Positions 1 to 11,815 of a stretch of 64,000 nucleotides of DNA are shown here, piece after piece (the first letter of the stretch is position 1; the number at the start of each line of letters is the position of its first letter). Location of the stretch: positions 1,134,112 through 1,198,111 of the forward strand of contig JAREIK010002034.1 in the NCBI GenBank assembly GCA_029783825.1, written 5' to 3'. The notes beneath the pieces were generated by a model that worked only from the letters and a program-made list of their open reading frames with translations, was not told where the DNA came from and searched no databases. Both the position numbers and the translations under genes were made by a program. The stretch is from Sapria himalayana (lineage: Eukaryota; Streptophyta; Magnoliopsida; Malpighiales; Rafflesiaceae).

Positions 1-880
1 AATCGTGAAATGGTGAGCACTTCTATCTTGGTGGATGAAGCCACTACCACTCTTTCTAGACCAAGTGTAGCTTCAATTTGTATAGAAACTGATCTCCATA
101 AGCCCATCTCGCAAAGAATATGGATTGGGAAAATGTAAAGTATGGTTTCTGGCAAGATATTCTTCCAGAAATCCTCTCGAACTATTGTAACACTTGCAAA
201 AAGATGGGTCATAAAGAGGAAGATGCTTAGTAAATATAAAAAAAAATCAAGAGGGCAAAATAAGGAGGAAGGAATAAGAGAATGGATTAGAGGTAGGAGA
301 ACACTAAAATACCAAAAAAAGATAGTATATGAGGAAATTATTATGAATAGTATAGTGGGGGCAAGGATAAGGAAAAATAGAACCAATAGAATTCCCTAGT
401 CAACATGAAGATGGAATAAAAATAACAGAAAACAAAAATTGGAAATTGAAAATATGCTTAAAAATTGGTAAAATTTTCAATAAAAAAACAAAGATGAACA
501 AGCTCAAATTTGCCCTTAATGAGGGAGGGGGAGGGGAGCATGTTCACATGGTTCTGAAATGGATTCAGAAACTGAATCAGATACTAGAAGCTTGTTCTAC
601 CTAACAGGATCATAAAAGAAGATTGCTTGAGGGAGGGAATGGGAAAAGATGACATATAAATGGAAAAAGGAAGAGAAAGGATAAGGGATAGACAATGAAA
701 ACTGAAGAAAATTAAGATAATGGATATACAATTAGGTAAGGTTTACAAGGAGGAATGGAAGGGGGAAGAAACAAGCCCCATGAAAATGCCCAAAAATAAA
801 AAAAACACTTAAATAAAATATTTGATTCAAAATGCACAACAAGAATGCAAGCAAATTCATATTTTAATAATAATGCATAA
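1..880 (+). pseudogene. LINE F ORF1, 3' part (DUF4283/zinc-knuckle protein)
   Basis: Relic of the nucleic-acid-binding ORF1 protein of a plant L1 LINE, cut by the window edge. The first 130 bases read as the end of the DUF4283-type domain (DEATTTLSRPSV, then RIWIG), matching the minus-strand copies near 29.0 kb and 35.9 kb. A frame change near 138 leads to a zinc-knuckle segment (GFWQDILPE, then CNTCKKMGHKEED). From about 400 to 820 the frame is broken and only low-complexity basic sequence remains. The last stretch reads SKCTTRMQA and stops at 878-880. This is the same C-terminal signature seen at the end of ORF1 in LINEs A, C and D. In known elements ORF1 coats the LINE RNA. This copy cannot be functional. 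Confidence 0.8.
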
Positions 881-1385
881 ATACCAATATTGGAATATAA
901 GGGGTGGCAAACACCCCCTCCATAAATAGACTAAAAAAGATCACACGAAGACATAAAATTAATTTATTAATGTAGCAAAGCCAATGGTTGAAAGAATTAA
1001 AATAGATAGATAAAAAAATAGGCGTTGATAATCGTTTTTCAAATAACAATATAAAAAATATGGAATACTAATTTGGATATAGCAATTATTGAAGAATCAG
1101 AGTAAATAATAAATATGGCTTGGGAAGAGAAGAAGATGTGATTATTTCGGTGGTTTATGCTAAAAATAAAAAAAAAGAAAGATATGAGCTATATTCGAAG
1201 TGCATGAGAAAAGAAAAAAGGGAGGTCACCATATTCGAAGGCCTGAATTCTGGGAGGTCAAATTTCACATGGTGTAATAACTAGAGAATCAAATGAGCAA
1301 TTGGACAAGGCTATATAGAGTCTTGTACAACACGAAATGGCTGGAGACATTCAGAGGTATTATTTTTCTGAGGAAGATTAAAGAA
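873..1385 (+). pseudogene. LINE F ORF2, endonuclease fragment
   Basis: Start of ORF2 of the same element. The ATG at 873-875 lies inside ATGCATAA, so it overlaps the ORF1 stop by 8 bases. The first residues include YWNIRG, the N-terminal strand of the apurinic-type endonuclease that carries the catalytic Asn. A frameshift follows around 915. A later segment reads ISVVYAKNKKKERYE (about 1140) and then NFTWCNN (about 1260), so the GGDFN segment between them has been deleted. Nothing LINE-like is seen after about 1385. The missing continuation may be LINE G at 11.16 kb. Confidence 0.7.
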
Positions 1386-1436
1386 GAATTTTTAAATATA
1401 CTTTATATAAATACTAATTTTTTGATTATCAATAAT

Positions 1437-1640
1437 AAAGTAGTTCAATTGGTAAAGAGGTGAGTTAGCTAGCCGTTGGGACATAGGTTCGATCCACATA
1501 GATGTTGAAGACACATATTAGAGTATCTTTGAAATCACTCCATTCATACAATTGGGATAGAGGTATTATCAGATTCGACCTTGGGATAACTTATTTTAAA
1601 AAAAATTATTAAAAATATTATATTATTTGAGTTGTTATTC
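1437..1640 (+). mobile_element. tRNA-derived SINE candidate
   Basis: A tRNA-like pol III promoter is visible: box A-like TAGTTCAATTGG at about 1440 and box B-like GGTTCGATCC at 1487-1496. The spacing of roughly 45 bases suits a tRNA gene or SINE head. The sequence between does not fold into a convincing cloverleaf and there is no clear acceptor stem, so it is not called a tRNA gene. About 100 bases of unrelated body follow, then T/A-rich runs (about 1590-1640) that could be the SINE tail. No target-site duplication was identified. Confidence 0.5.
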
Positions 1641-4350
1641 GTTGATTTATATTTAAAACTTGAGAAGTCTTGAATATATATATATAGTTTGAAGCAAACT
1701 AAATTATTTGAGTTATTAATAAGTTTTTGTTGACTACTTTATTTTAAAAATTTATAAAATTGATTTATTTTGGAATTGGTTTTCAAAAATTATTTTCAAA
1801 ATACAAATTCATTTTTGTAATAAGTCATACAACTATCAAAGCTTTAAATAAATTATTTGAAATAAAAAGAAAAATGTTTTTATCAGATTAGGAACTTAAT
1901 GGCTTCCATATATAAATATATAAAACAAGTGTTATACCTTTTTCCCACTAAAACAAAAGGGAAGATACATATTTTTTTTTCTAAAAGATTCACTCAATTC
2001 CATTATAGATTATGGCGATATTTATCTACAAATATTGTGTGTGCAATCTAGACTCGACCATAAGTCTAGATATTATGGCCATATTTATCTTCAAAAATTG
2101 GATAATATGGTTTCACTATAATGTTTGAATTTAATGAATTAAAAATTAAGTTGGAGATGGAGAATCAAAGATCAAAGAAATAATTTCACAATTACGAGAT
2201 TTTGGATTGTCCTTGGTTCATGGCTGTTTCATGTTTGATTATAGTTCATGAAATTGAAAATCAATATCATTTGATCAATTACCAATTTGGTTCCGTGTTT
2301 CACCTAGGTTGGTATGTTTTTCTTTGAAACTACTCTTGTCCAAGTCTAGTCTACTCATTAATTTTGTAACCACTATATAACCAATCTTCATTTAAATGTG
2401 ACACTAGAATCTAGATTGGGTGCACCTCTCACTATATGATTTCCTAGATTTGGCTTGAATTAGATAGCCCTACAATATGTAAATTACATTATGAAAGCTC
2501 CAGAAGAAAAATATTCATCACAAATAACTCTAAAAACTAGAGTTATTCTCTTTTTTAGCTTTATTTTACTAAAAAGGCAATAAAATTTTAATTTTAAGTC
2601 TTTATAGATATATATTTTCATATTTTAACTCTTTTTCGGCCGACTCAATTTGTTAGAGAATAACTATAGTTTATATGTGTGTGTGTGTGTGTGTGTGTGT
2701 CTTTATATTTATGTAGTTAGATAATCATATTTTATTTCTTTGTATGTATTAAGGGGTTTTTTTTGTGTGACTTGTATTTAAAATATAAATGAAGTAATGC
2801 AAACGTAGAGAAACCATAAAATGTAAATATAAAGGATATAAAAAGGGAGAGAAGTTACACGATGATAGTTTTTTTTTTGAGTAAAACATCTATCACAAAA
2901 AGAAAGAAAATGAGAGTAAAAATAAAAAACACAAGAAAAAGGCAAGAAATGGAAACTTGAATTTTTACTGAAATCACATGTCACAAAGGTATATGTGAAA
3001 GGAAGAATAAAGCAACAAATAGAAAACTCATGAGAGGAAAAATATGAGACTCAAAGAATAGATACAAGGAATGGAAGTCAAATAATAACATGAAGTGGAA
3101 CTTCACAAATGCACATGATGGATGATGGGAAAGACACAAAAAAACAATCGTAAAAGAATCAAAAGCATGTGAGGGTAGCATAATAAAAGAAAAGAAAAGA
3201 TATAAAAACAAGAAGGGAGACTTGGTTAGAGACATTGAAAAAAACTAATAAAAAGTCAATAACAAGCATCAAGCATATGCTCTACTACAACTAAGCACTG
3301 GTTTTTCCTTCTCTTCGTCCTTTTGCATGTTTTGTTTTAATTTTTAATTTGTTTTATTTTTTTGAAGAATGAATGAACTAAACTCGTGTGTTAGTTTTAA
3401 TTTAAGTATAAGCTAAATTTATTTACACTAGAATTTGTGTGAACTTAAGTTATTGTGCATTTTCAATTTTATATTTTAGAAAAAATCTTTTATTCATCTA
3501 ATGGTTTTTATTATTTAATTTTTCTTTTTATTTGGCCAACATTAGTAAACTATAATATTAATGTTAATTATAGAAAGGTAAAGATTAGTAGATCAAAGTT
3601 GGATGAAATTCATTCAATAATCTTAATTCTAGAAAGGTTGGCATTATTGATTCATAAGTGATATAAGAATATATTATTTTTCATGAAACCTAAGGAATTA
3701 CTACTTTAATATGTATTCATTGTATTCGATTAGCATAGGAATATATTTAATCAAGATGAAAAAAATTATTATAAAACATGTTAGATTTGAAAAATTCAAA
3801 AGTAAAATTTGATGTGTAGTTTATTAGGAATATTTGTAGTATAATACAAAATAACTTTAAGAAATTCACCAATTCTAGAGTAATCCATTATATATTTTTA
3901 AATTTTTTAACACTTTATTACCTTATTATTTTTATTAATTTCTTGAACATGCTTTTTATCATAATTTAGTTTTATATGTTTTACTATTTGGCTTTAGCTT
4001 TTTAGTTAATTGAAATTGTTTATTTTTGCATTTATTTTCATATATATTCATTACATATGATGACATTACTTAACTCGCTTCTATATTAGTTTTTGATCTT
4101 GTACACTTGCATGAGCTTTTACAAGTATCCCATTACAATTCAAAATAACAAATAAGTTTTTAGCTCGGTTGCCGAGTATTGAGATAAGTGAAATTATTGT
4201 AGAAACTAGTTTTCACTTTAATTTCATTCATAATATCTTTCTTTGTTTCAATTTTATTGCTACTTTATTGCAATACTTATATGAACAATTAAAAATAGCC
4301 TTAATCACTCTTCTTAGACCTTTAAATTGAATATACTTTTAGAAGGATAT
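1641..4350. other. AT-rich sequence without a recognised gene
   Basis: Very AT-rich. Open frames on the minus strand at 2.78-3.24 kb consist mostly of F, L, S and Y and look like random low-complexity reading. No domain, tRNA or terminal repeat was recognised. Confidence 0.6.
2675..2700. repeat. (TG)n microsatellite
   Basis: Uninterrupted TG dinucleotide run of about 25 bases. Confidence 0.95.
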
Positions 4351-4385
4351 AAATATATCAATTTTGTTTAGATTGATTAGAAAAA

Positions 4386-5110
4386 ATGCTAACACAAAAA
4401 GGTTTTAATGATGCTAGTCAAGCTATAGCAATAACTGATGACAAAGATAGTGCTATAAGGGATTATGTTATCCCAATGCTTCATGAGTTGAATCCACCCT
4501 TGGCAAGGCTAGAAATTCAAGCTTTTCCTTTTGACCTAAAACTAATTACACTACAAATGCTTCAAACTGTAAGACAATTTGGTGAAAAGCCCATGGAAGA
4601 TCCTTACCTTTTTCTATTTTTGTTCATGAAGGTTAGTGATTCATTCAAGCTACAAGGAGTCTTGGAGTAGGCTTTATGATTGAAATTATTTATTTATTCA
4701 TTGAGAGGTATGGATATAGTATGTTTGAATACTTTACATCTTCGTGAGCCATGAGAGAGGTTATTATGAAGTATTTCCCCCAACCAAGAATGTTAAACTG
4801 ATAAATGATCTTATTTATTTTCATCAACTCAAGAAAAAATTACTTTATGAGGCATGAAAGAGATTCGAAGAGTTGCAAAGGATGTGTCCAAATCATAGGA
4901 TTCTTCATTGGATCCAAAATATATTTTTTATATTAGATTTAATGCTAAACTCATGTTATGGTGAATGCTTAAGCAAATATAGTCTTTCATGCTAAATCTT
5001 ACAATGAGGTATATTATATTTTAGAGAGGATAGCTGAATATAATTATTGTTAACCCGCTACATATATTTCTGCAAGAAGAAGAAGAAAATTTAAATAAGA
5101 AATACGTATC
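4386..5110 (+). pseudogene. Athila-like Ty3/gypsy gag remnant
   Basis: The first 94-residue frame (4386-4670) contains LKLITLQMLQTVRQFGEKPMED and SDSFKLQG, the conserved gag block of Athila/Tat-type plant Ty3/gypsy elements. After stops and a frame change the match continues with MKYFPPTKNVKL (about 4770) and ERFEEL-like and MCPNH sequence (about 4860-4900), which is the usual order in that gag. In the family this protein forms the capsid shell. Several stops and indels make this a dead copy. No LTR was found on either side, so the parent element has been eroded or deleted. Confidence 0.75.
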
Positions 5111-5569
5111 TACCTATGATGGTACAACAACAATAATATAAGCTAGGCTAGATTAGCAAAATGAGCAACTGCCATCATATTTTTCTCAACAATTCCAAAA
5201 TAGCAGTAAGACAAATAATGTAGAAAATTTTTGGATATTCTGACATAATTATATATCAATATACTACTTGTAGAAGCCTTAGAGCAAATATCCAACTATG
5301 TTTAATTCTTAAAAGATATTCTTACCAAGAAGAGAATTTAAGAGAGTTTGAAAAGGTGAAAATTACGAATGAATGTATCTTTATATATTACCATACAAAC
5401 TCATGCCCAAGTTGAAGGATCTTGGAAGCTTTAAGATTTCGTACTTTAATAGTAATACTTTATGTCAGAAAACTCTATTTTATTTGGGATCAAGTATCAA
5501 CTTGATACTAATCTCTAACTTCAAGCAACTAGAAATTAGAGAAGTAAAACTCATCATAATTACATTTTA

Positions 5570-5990
5570 GCTTGTTGATAGACCATTTGCTTATCCCAAA
5601 TAAAAAATTGAAGATGTGTTAGTTTAAGTGGAAAAATTCATCTTTTCTATAGACTTTATTGTGTTGGACTTTGAAACTGATAAAGTTCTCATTATTTTGA
5701 GGTGATCATTCCTTGTTGCTAGAAAAATTTTGATTAATATACAAACAGAAGTATTTATCATGAGAATAAATGATTAAAATGTGACTTTCAATAAATTCAA
5801 CACAATACACTTTCTGGATGAGGTGGACGAATGCTCAACCATTAAGATTTTGGACTTGATTATAGATTGTAACAAAAGAATCATGAAAGTATTATCACTT
5901 GACTAATTTGAACAAGAAAGTAATCACAAAGTCAACACACCTTTGATGCTTGTGCAAAAGAGGAGCTACTTCAATATTTTGACTAAGTCT
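5570..5990 (+). pseudogene. Athila-like protease-region remnant
   Basis: A broken frame reads KIEDVLV, then FIFSIDFIVLDFETD and a later INDQNVTFN. This resembles the aspartic-protease region between gag and RT in Athila elements. It has the same orientation and the expected order relative to the gag relic at 4.4 kb. No RT, RNase H or integrase follows before 6.3 kb, so the 3' half of the polyprotein is missing. The assignment rests on recalled family sequence and needs a profile search. Confidence 0.5.
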
Positions 5991-6689
5991 GATTGATGAC
6001 TATAAACTAAGTACTTTTTGGGTGTCAACCCACTATTCTAGAATTCAACAAAATTTTTTTTTCAATCAAAAAATTATTATTATTGTATTTTAGTTCTATC
6101 AATTTTGTTGAAAATTTTTAGGCTAACTAAAGGATGCTGCAAATTGGATTCCAAAATGTGGTGGTGAACTTCACTAAGTTATCTTAGATGATTTTTGAGG
6201 AGTGAAAGCCTAATAATAACAAATCTTCAAAACCCAATGAAGAAGAAGATTAAGATATACAAGTTTGATGGGAGTTTCTTTATCCCTTGATATTTTCTGT
6301 CATTTCAAATCAATCTGTTCATTTTTTTAGATTGGTTTAGTAATGATAGTATGTGATTCAATGATGCCTAATTAAGATCTTGCTAAAAAAATAAATTTTA
6401 GGCCATAACTTATTTTTGAGATCTATTTGTTTCCTATAAAATGCACATTAGACTATATTTTAATTCTATTAATTAACCCTGGGAGTCTTAAACAAGAAGG
6501 AGAGTTAGTATTTCTAAATTATTTTATGATCTTTCTGCCAAATTAGAAAATTAAGCAAAATAAAGTATATAAGGATTATTTTAAATAAAATAAATTGCTT
6601 AAGTTTAGAAGGGTTATTTCAAAAAATGAGAGTACTTTGTTGTCATAGATTGTTAGTAAAAAAAAGTATGCATAAAACATGATAAAATG

Positions 6690-7015
6690 TATGATTATGT
6701 AATACAAATTTAACTAGTGATAATGTTGAGTAGGTGAGTTTCATCACAAATATTGACATTCACGTCAAAAAGCATGGATGACTTTGAGAAGTAAAACTAA
6801 AAAAAACAAAACTTTGCTAATCTTAGATTTTTTATTAATAAATAGATATATGCATGAGCCACATGTGTACAATTGCTCAAATCATAATATAATGTATGAG
6901 TATGTAAATTAAATCTAATTAGTGATAGTATTGTACAATTGAATATCTTCATCATAAATATTGATATTTACATCACAATGCATTATTGACTTGGAGGAGC
7001 AAAGCTAAAAAAGTT
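6690..7015. repeat. diverged direct repeat, two copies about 200 bp apart
   Basis: The order TATGTAA..AAAT(T/C)TAA(C/T)TAGTGATA..ATCA(C/T)AAATATTGA(C/T)ATT occurs at about 6692-6810 and again at about 6893-7010. Both continue with a CATCAC/GTCA..GCAT and AGCTAAAAAA-type stretch. The copies are diverged but keep order and orientation, which suggests an old tandem duplication. Confidence 0.55.
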
Positions 7016-7258
7016 AAAAAAAGATAAATTAAGAGAACCCTCATAACAAATTTATGTGCATGAATAAAAAGAATTTTATGCTACTTATTGTTAGATATAC
7101 TAGTGTGGTTTTGATATTTTAATAAAAGAGCTTATGAGATCATTAGAAATATAAGTGTTTTATTTAAGAAACATAAATATGAAGTTATTATGTTTGAGAT
7201 AATGTTGAGATAAATTTAATTTACAAAATGTTAGATACATGGTAAATATAAATCTTTA

Positions 7259-7290
7259 TACACACACAAGCACACACCCACACACACAAT
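7259..7290. repeat. imperfect (CA)n microsatellite
   Basis: CACACACAAGCACACACCC followed by a further ACA run. Confidence 0.9.
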
Positions 7291-7814
7291 AATAATCTTT
7301 TTTAAAGATAAGTGCAACCATAAGAATATAAATGAATCATGTAGGAAAATGACAATAAAGTCTATGAAAAAATTAATAAGAATAATTATTTTTATATCAT
7401 ATGTTGACTTACAAGCTTATCACATGCTTACTTGCATGAATATCATGTGTTAGTATGTATGATTTACATGTCTTGGCTTACATGAGTAATAAGTATTGAT
7501 TATGTGCTTGCTATGTGTTCTCGTGCATTAATGCCAAGTGCTTGAAAGTGTGCTTGTTATATGATGATGTGTATACCTGCCAAGGATTGACTTGACATGT
7601 GAAAGATATGTGTTGGCTTACTAAATGTTGCATCAAAAATTAAAAGTGATTTGGGGTTCCTAGCACACAACAACACATATCATGAGAATATTTCAAAGTG
7701 AATTAAGAAACTCCTGCTCAATTATTTTCAATTACATGTGTGAATATTAGTAAGTTTTCTAAAAGTTGGTAGAATAGTTCAAACTAGTTCAATCGAGTAT
7801 ACTCAGTTTAATTT

Positions 7815-8232
7815 AATTTGACATGCTAAACTATTATTTTATTTATTTTATGTATTTTATTTATTGTATTTATTTTATTTATTTTATTTATTGTATTTAT
7901 TTTATTTATTTTATTTATTTATTTATTTTATTTATTTTATTTATTTTATATATTTTATATATTTTATATATTTTATATATTTTATATATTTTATATATTT
8001 TATATATTTTATATATTTTATATATTTTATAGATTTTATAGATTTTATATATTTTATATATTTTATTTATTTATATATTTCATATATTTATATATATTTT
8101 ATATATTTTATATATTTTATGTATTTTATGTATTTTATGTATTTTATGTATTTTATTTATTTTATTTATTTTATTTATTTTATTTATTTTATTTATTTAT
8201 TTTATTTTATTCTATTTTATTTTTAAATTCAA
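7815..8232. repeat. AT-only microsatellite, (TATTT)n changing to (TATAT)n and back
   Basis: About 410 bases almost entirely of A and T with roughly 8-10 base periodicity. It begins with TTTATTTATT blocks, passes through TATATATTTTA blocks (about 7945-8110), then TATGTATTTT blocks (about 8115-8155), and returns to TTTATTTATT. Open frames of 69 and 120 codons (Tyr/Ile/Phe/Leu only) are by-products of the repeat. Confidence 0.95.
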
Positions 8233-8251
8233 TCATTACTCATTTTTGAAT

Positions 8252-8455
8252 ATTTTTTATAGATATCAAGTCAGCATACCTAAGTATGTATAAAATAAAC
8301 ATACATATTGATGTATATTTTTATAGATATCAAAACGGCATACCTAAGTATGAATACTAGTTACGTATAAAATACACAAGCATATAGATGTATACTATTT
8401 TTGCAAATATCCAGTCAGCAAACCTAAGTATATATACTGTTTATATATTATTTTT
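8252..8455. repeat. three diverged tandem copies of a 65-85 bp unit
   Basis: The phrase TTTTATAGATATCAAGTCAG with CATACCTAAGTATG after it starts near 8252, 8318 and 8397. The third copy is more diverged (TTTGCAAATATCCAGTCAG). Each is followed by a TATAAAATA..CATA..GATGTATA stretch of variable length. Confidence 0.75.
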
Positions 8456-9895
8456 GTATAATGTCACCATCAAAATCCACACAATGTCAATGCATCATAT
8501 CACAAATGCATGAAGCATTGGTACGAATAAGTTTATATACAAAATCCAAGCATACCATGGTGCTTAAAGAAGAAAATCAAAAACAAAAAAAAACATAATA
8601 AAAATGCTTACTCTTCGATTAAGCAATCCGAAGATAATCGATGAAGATTATATGTATAAACGTACTTCAGATCATAAACAAAGTAAAACTTAAACATCAA
8701 ATTGATTAAGTTGAATCGACGTCGAGAGATAGAGGAATGTGGAGGACTTCGGTTACGCGTTAGAGATGCATCGAGTCAAGAGAGAGAATGTATATTTTAG
8801 GAAAATATTTATATTTTTAATTATTAAAACATTAAATAAACAATATATATATATAAAATACAAAAATACTCATTAATTTTATTTACTATCAAAATTGTTT
8901 CAACAAAAATAATGTGCATGTAGCAAGGTACAAATAAAAAACAATTGCCTTACAATTTATTATTATTATATTAATTAAATAATAAATATATAAACAATAA
9001 AAAAAATATCAAATTGGTACGAAATTAACAAACTTCATATAATAAAACATGAATGAAAATATGATTTGTCTTATAGCCACTCGCTTAAAAGTTATAAAAT
9101 ACACTTAATATAAAAAAATCTATTAAAATTTTTATTTTATGATTATAAATTTTTAAGAATTCATATTTATTTTTACAAAGATAATATGAAATAAAAACTT
9201 AATGATTAAAGCTAATTGTAAAAATATTACTCAATTATTTAATTTTTATAAATTTTAGTCGGATTAAACATCTATATATTTATTTATAATTATTATTTTA
9301 TTTTCTTTTAACTTTATTGAAAACAATTATATTTATATTATATTGCAATATTTTCAAAATTTATATTATTTATTTTTCTAAAAGTTGTCTATAATCATAC
9401 AATTTTTTTAATACTTATAATAATATTAATATTTACTAGTTTATTCATCAATTAAGATATTTATGAAATTATTTTATATTTTATCATACATGAATTAATT
9501 TACATTTAAATTATTAGAAATTTTAATGTATGTTAATTTAATTTTTAAATTATAGAAAAAATTAGTATTCTTATTGACTTAATTATTTAATATTACTTTA
9601 ATTTAAATTATTTTGTTCTTAATTAAAAATTTTCGAAAAAATTTTTTGTATACTTTTTTATAAAATTAATACATCATTAAAAAATTTATTTTAGTCCTTA
9701 TAATTTTTTTTTGTATTTTTATTTATTTTAAATTAAGTATTTATAATATTATTTTTTTTTGATTTTACGAGGAGAATGTGTGTTTTAAGGATTGCTCATC
9801 TATAGACCAAAAACATAAATTTAATAAACATATTTAATAAAATATTAAAAAAATAATAAATAAATAAAATTATATAATTAAATATTGGCTAGAAA
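8456..9895. other. AT-rich sequence left of the CACTA repeats
   Basis: No gene recognised. 8600-8800 is less AT-rich and contains GTTGAATCGACGTCGAGAG and a GAGAGAATGTATATTTTA phrase. A similar GAGAATGTGTGTTTTAA occurs at about 9770, just before the CACTA repeat block. The two could be parts of one CACTA interior separated by about 950 bases of AT-rich insertion. That is a weak inference. Confidence 0.4.
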
Positions 9896-11142
9896 AATGT
9901 CGTCGCTAAATCCGTAACCAAATTATGGATTTTATAAGGTAAGGAAAATTTGTCGCTATATTACGGATTTTACTAGCTCGAGAAAAGACCTCGCTAAATT
10001 ACAAATTTTATTAGCTAGGGAAATTCCGTCCCTAAATCCATCGCAAAATTTAGGATTTTATTTTCTATGTAAATTTCGTCGCTAAATCCGTCGCTAAATA
10101 AATGATTTTATTAGCAATGGAAAATCCGTCGCTAAATCCGTCACTAAATCATGAATTTTATTAGCAAGAGAAAATCGTCCCTAAATACATCACAAAATCA
10201 ATGATTTTATTAGCAAGGGATATTCGGTCGCTAAATCTGTCGCTAAATTCGTCGCTAAATCAAGGATTTTATTAGCAATTGATATTCCGTCACTAAATCT
10301 CTCGCTAAATCCGTCGCTAAATTTATCGATAAATCATGGTTTTTATTAGCAAGGGAAAATCTATCGCTAAATTTGTCGCTAAATCTGTCGCTAAATCCAT
10401 CACTAAATAAATGATTTTATTAACAAGGGAAAATCCATCGCCAAATCATGGATTTTATTAGCAATGGATATTCCGTCACTAAATCCCTTGCTAAATCCGT
10501 CGGTAAATCTATCGATAAATCTTGGTTTTTTTTAGCAAGGGAAAAAATTGTCGCTAAATCCGTCGCTAAATCTGTCGCTAAATCCATCACTAAATAAATG
10601 ATTTTATTAACAAGGGAAAATCCATCGCCAAATCATAGATTTTATTAGCAAGGGAAAATCCATCGTTAAATTTGTCGCTAAATTAAGGATTTATTATCGA
10701 TGGATATTCCGTCGCTAATTTCATGATTTTATTAGCAATGGATATTTTGTCGCTAAATCCATCACTAAATCAAGGATTTTATTATCAATGGAATATTCGT
10801 CACTAAATCCATCGCTAATTTAAGGCTTTTATTAGCGAGGAATATTCCGTAGCTAAATCTGTCGCTAAAATTTCAACTTTTCTTGAATGGAATTTACGAA
10901 AATATTCCGTCGCTAATCCGTCGCAAAATCCATCACAAAACCCGTCGCTAAATCCCCCGCTTTTCTTGAACGGAATTTTCGAAAAATTTTTCGTCGCTAA
11001 TCCGTCGATAATACGTTGCTATATTTTTTTTTCAAAAAAAAATCATTAATCCCTTGTTATTCCCTAGCTAATCCGTCGCAATTTAGCTAGGGATTGATCC
11101 CTCACTAAAATTCCCTAGCTAAAACAAATTTTTATTGTAGTG
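9896..11142. mobile_element. CACTA (En/Spm) transposon right end with subterminal repeats
   Basis: Dozens of short direct repeats of the type GTCGCTAAATC(C) alternate with GGATTTTATTAGCAAGGGA blocks in higher-order units of about 60-90 bases. The array ends with ..TTTTTATTGTAGTG at 11142, the inverse of CACTACAATAAAAA, which is the canonical CACTA terminal inverted repeat. Dense subterminal repeats are the known binding region for the CACTA TnpA-type protein. No transposase frame is visible. No matching left CACTACAA end was found upstream in the window, so the left part is lost or too degraded. The three bases to the right (TTA) would be one half of the 3-bp target duplication. Confidence 0.85.
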
Positions 11143-11159
11143 TTAGACAATATTAGCAT

Positions 11160-11815
11160 ATTTATACAAGAGGAAGAGGAAATAGTAGAAAAGATAGAAA
11201 GGGAATATGAGAAAGATCAAAATAGGGGTAGTAGAAGTACACTTAGCAAAGCATAAGTAGGGTTGAGACTAAAACTACACATGGAAGAAGTTTTTGCAAA
11301 CAAAAAGCAAAATAAAATGTTTAAAAGAAAATATAGAAATACATAATTTTTTCAAACAATTACTAAAATAAAAAATCAGAAACAAAGAATAAAAGGTATA
11401 AAAGATAGGTAAGGAAAATGGGTAAAAAATGAAAATGATATTAAAGCTTAATTTGAAAATCTATTTAAAACACAATTGTGTGGGGAAGGTCATAAGAGGA
11501 ATAGTTTAATGCAAGCCATATAAAAAAATAACAGCTTAAGATAATAATAAGTTAATGGCCTTCCCGGATTAAGAAGAAATAAAAGTCACGGTCCTTTGCA
11601 CGAATAAAGACAATGCAGCAGGCCTAAATGGCTGAAATAATGGTTTCTTTCAAGCATGCTGGAGCATAATTAAAAAAGAGATAGTTGGGTATATTCAATG
11701 GATCTTTTGAGGAGCACAAATTGGTAGGACATGGTCCGCTACATACATTGTTCTCATTCCCAAATTGGACAACCCTTAAAAAGGGGAGGATTATAGACCA
11801 ATTACCATATGTAAT
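11160..11815 (+). pseudogene. LINE G ORF2 relic (linker and RT start)
   Basis: Degenerate plus-strand LINE sequence. LSKA followed by LKLHMEEVF (about 11240-11300) matches the endonuclease-RT linker of LINEs A, C and E. Further on, the phrases NAAGLNGWN, FFQACW (about 11610-11670) and YIVLIPKLDNP (about 11745-11780) match the RT N-terminal region. It ends abruptly at about 11815 in the phrase YRPIT, where the tail of LINE A (opposite strand) begins. The left side begins right after the CACTA end. It may be the continuation of LINE F, with the endonuclease C-terminal half missing between them. Confidence 0.75.

Larger units (their letters stand above)
5991..7810. other. AT-rich sequence without a recognised gene
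   Basis: No domain recognised. It holds a diverged direct repeat (6690-7015) and a CA run (7259-7289). The part up to about 6.3 kb may still belong to the Athila relic. Confidence 0.5.

Noticed and set aside
1437..1510. functional tRNA gene
   Set aside because: Box A and box B are present but no acceptor stem or cloverleaf can be drawn, and a body plus tail follow.
2778..3235. two adjoining minus-strand frames rich in Phe and Leu
   Set aside because: Low-complexity translation of AT-rich DNA; no family recognised and no codon structure.
7823..8226. 69- and 120-codon Tyr/Ile/Phe frames that look like membrane segments
   Set aside because: Encoded by an AT-only microsatellite.
9896..11110. 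CRISPR-like array
   Set aside because: Repeats are variable, spacers are themselves repeats, the host is a plant, and the array ends in a CACTA terminal repeat.
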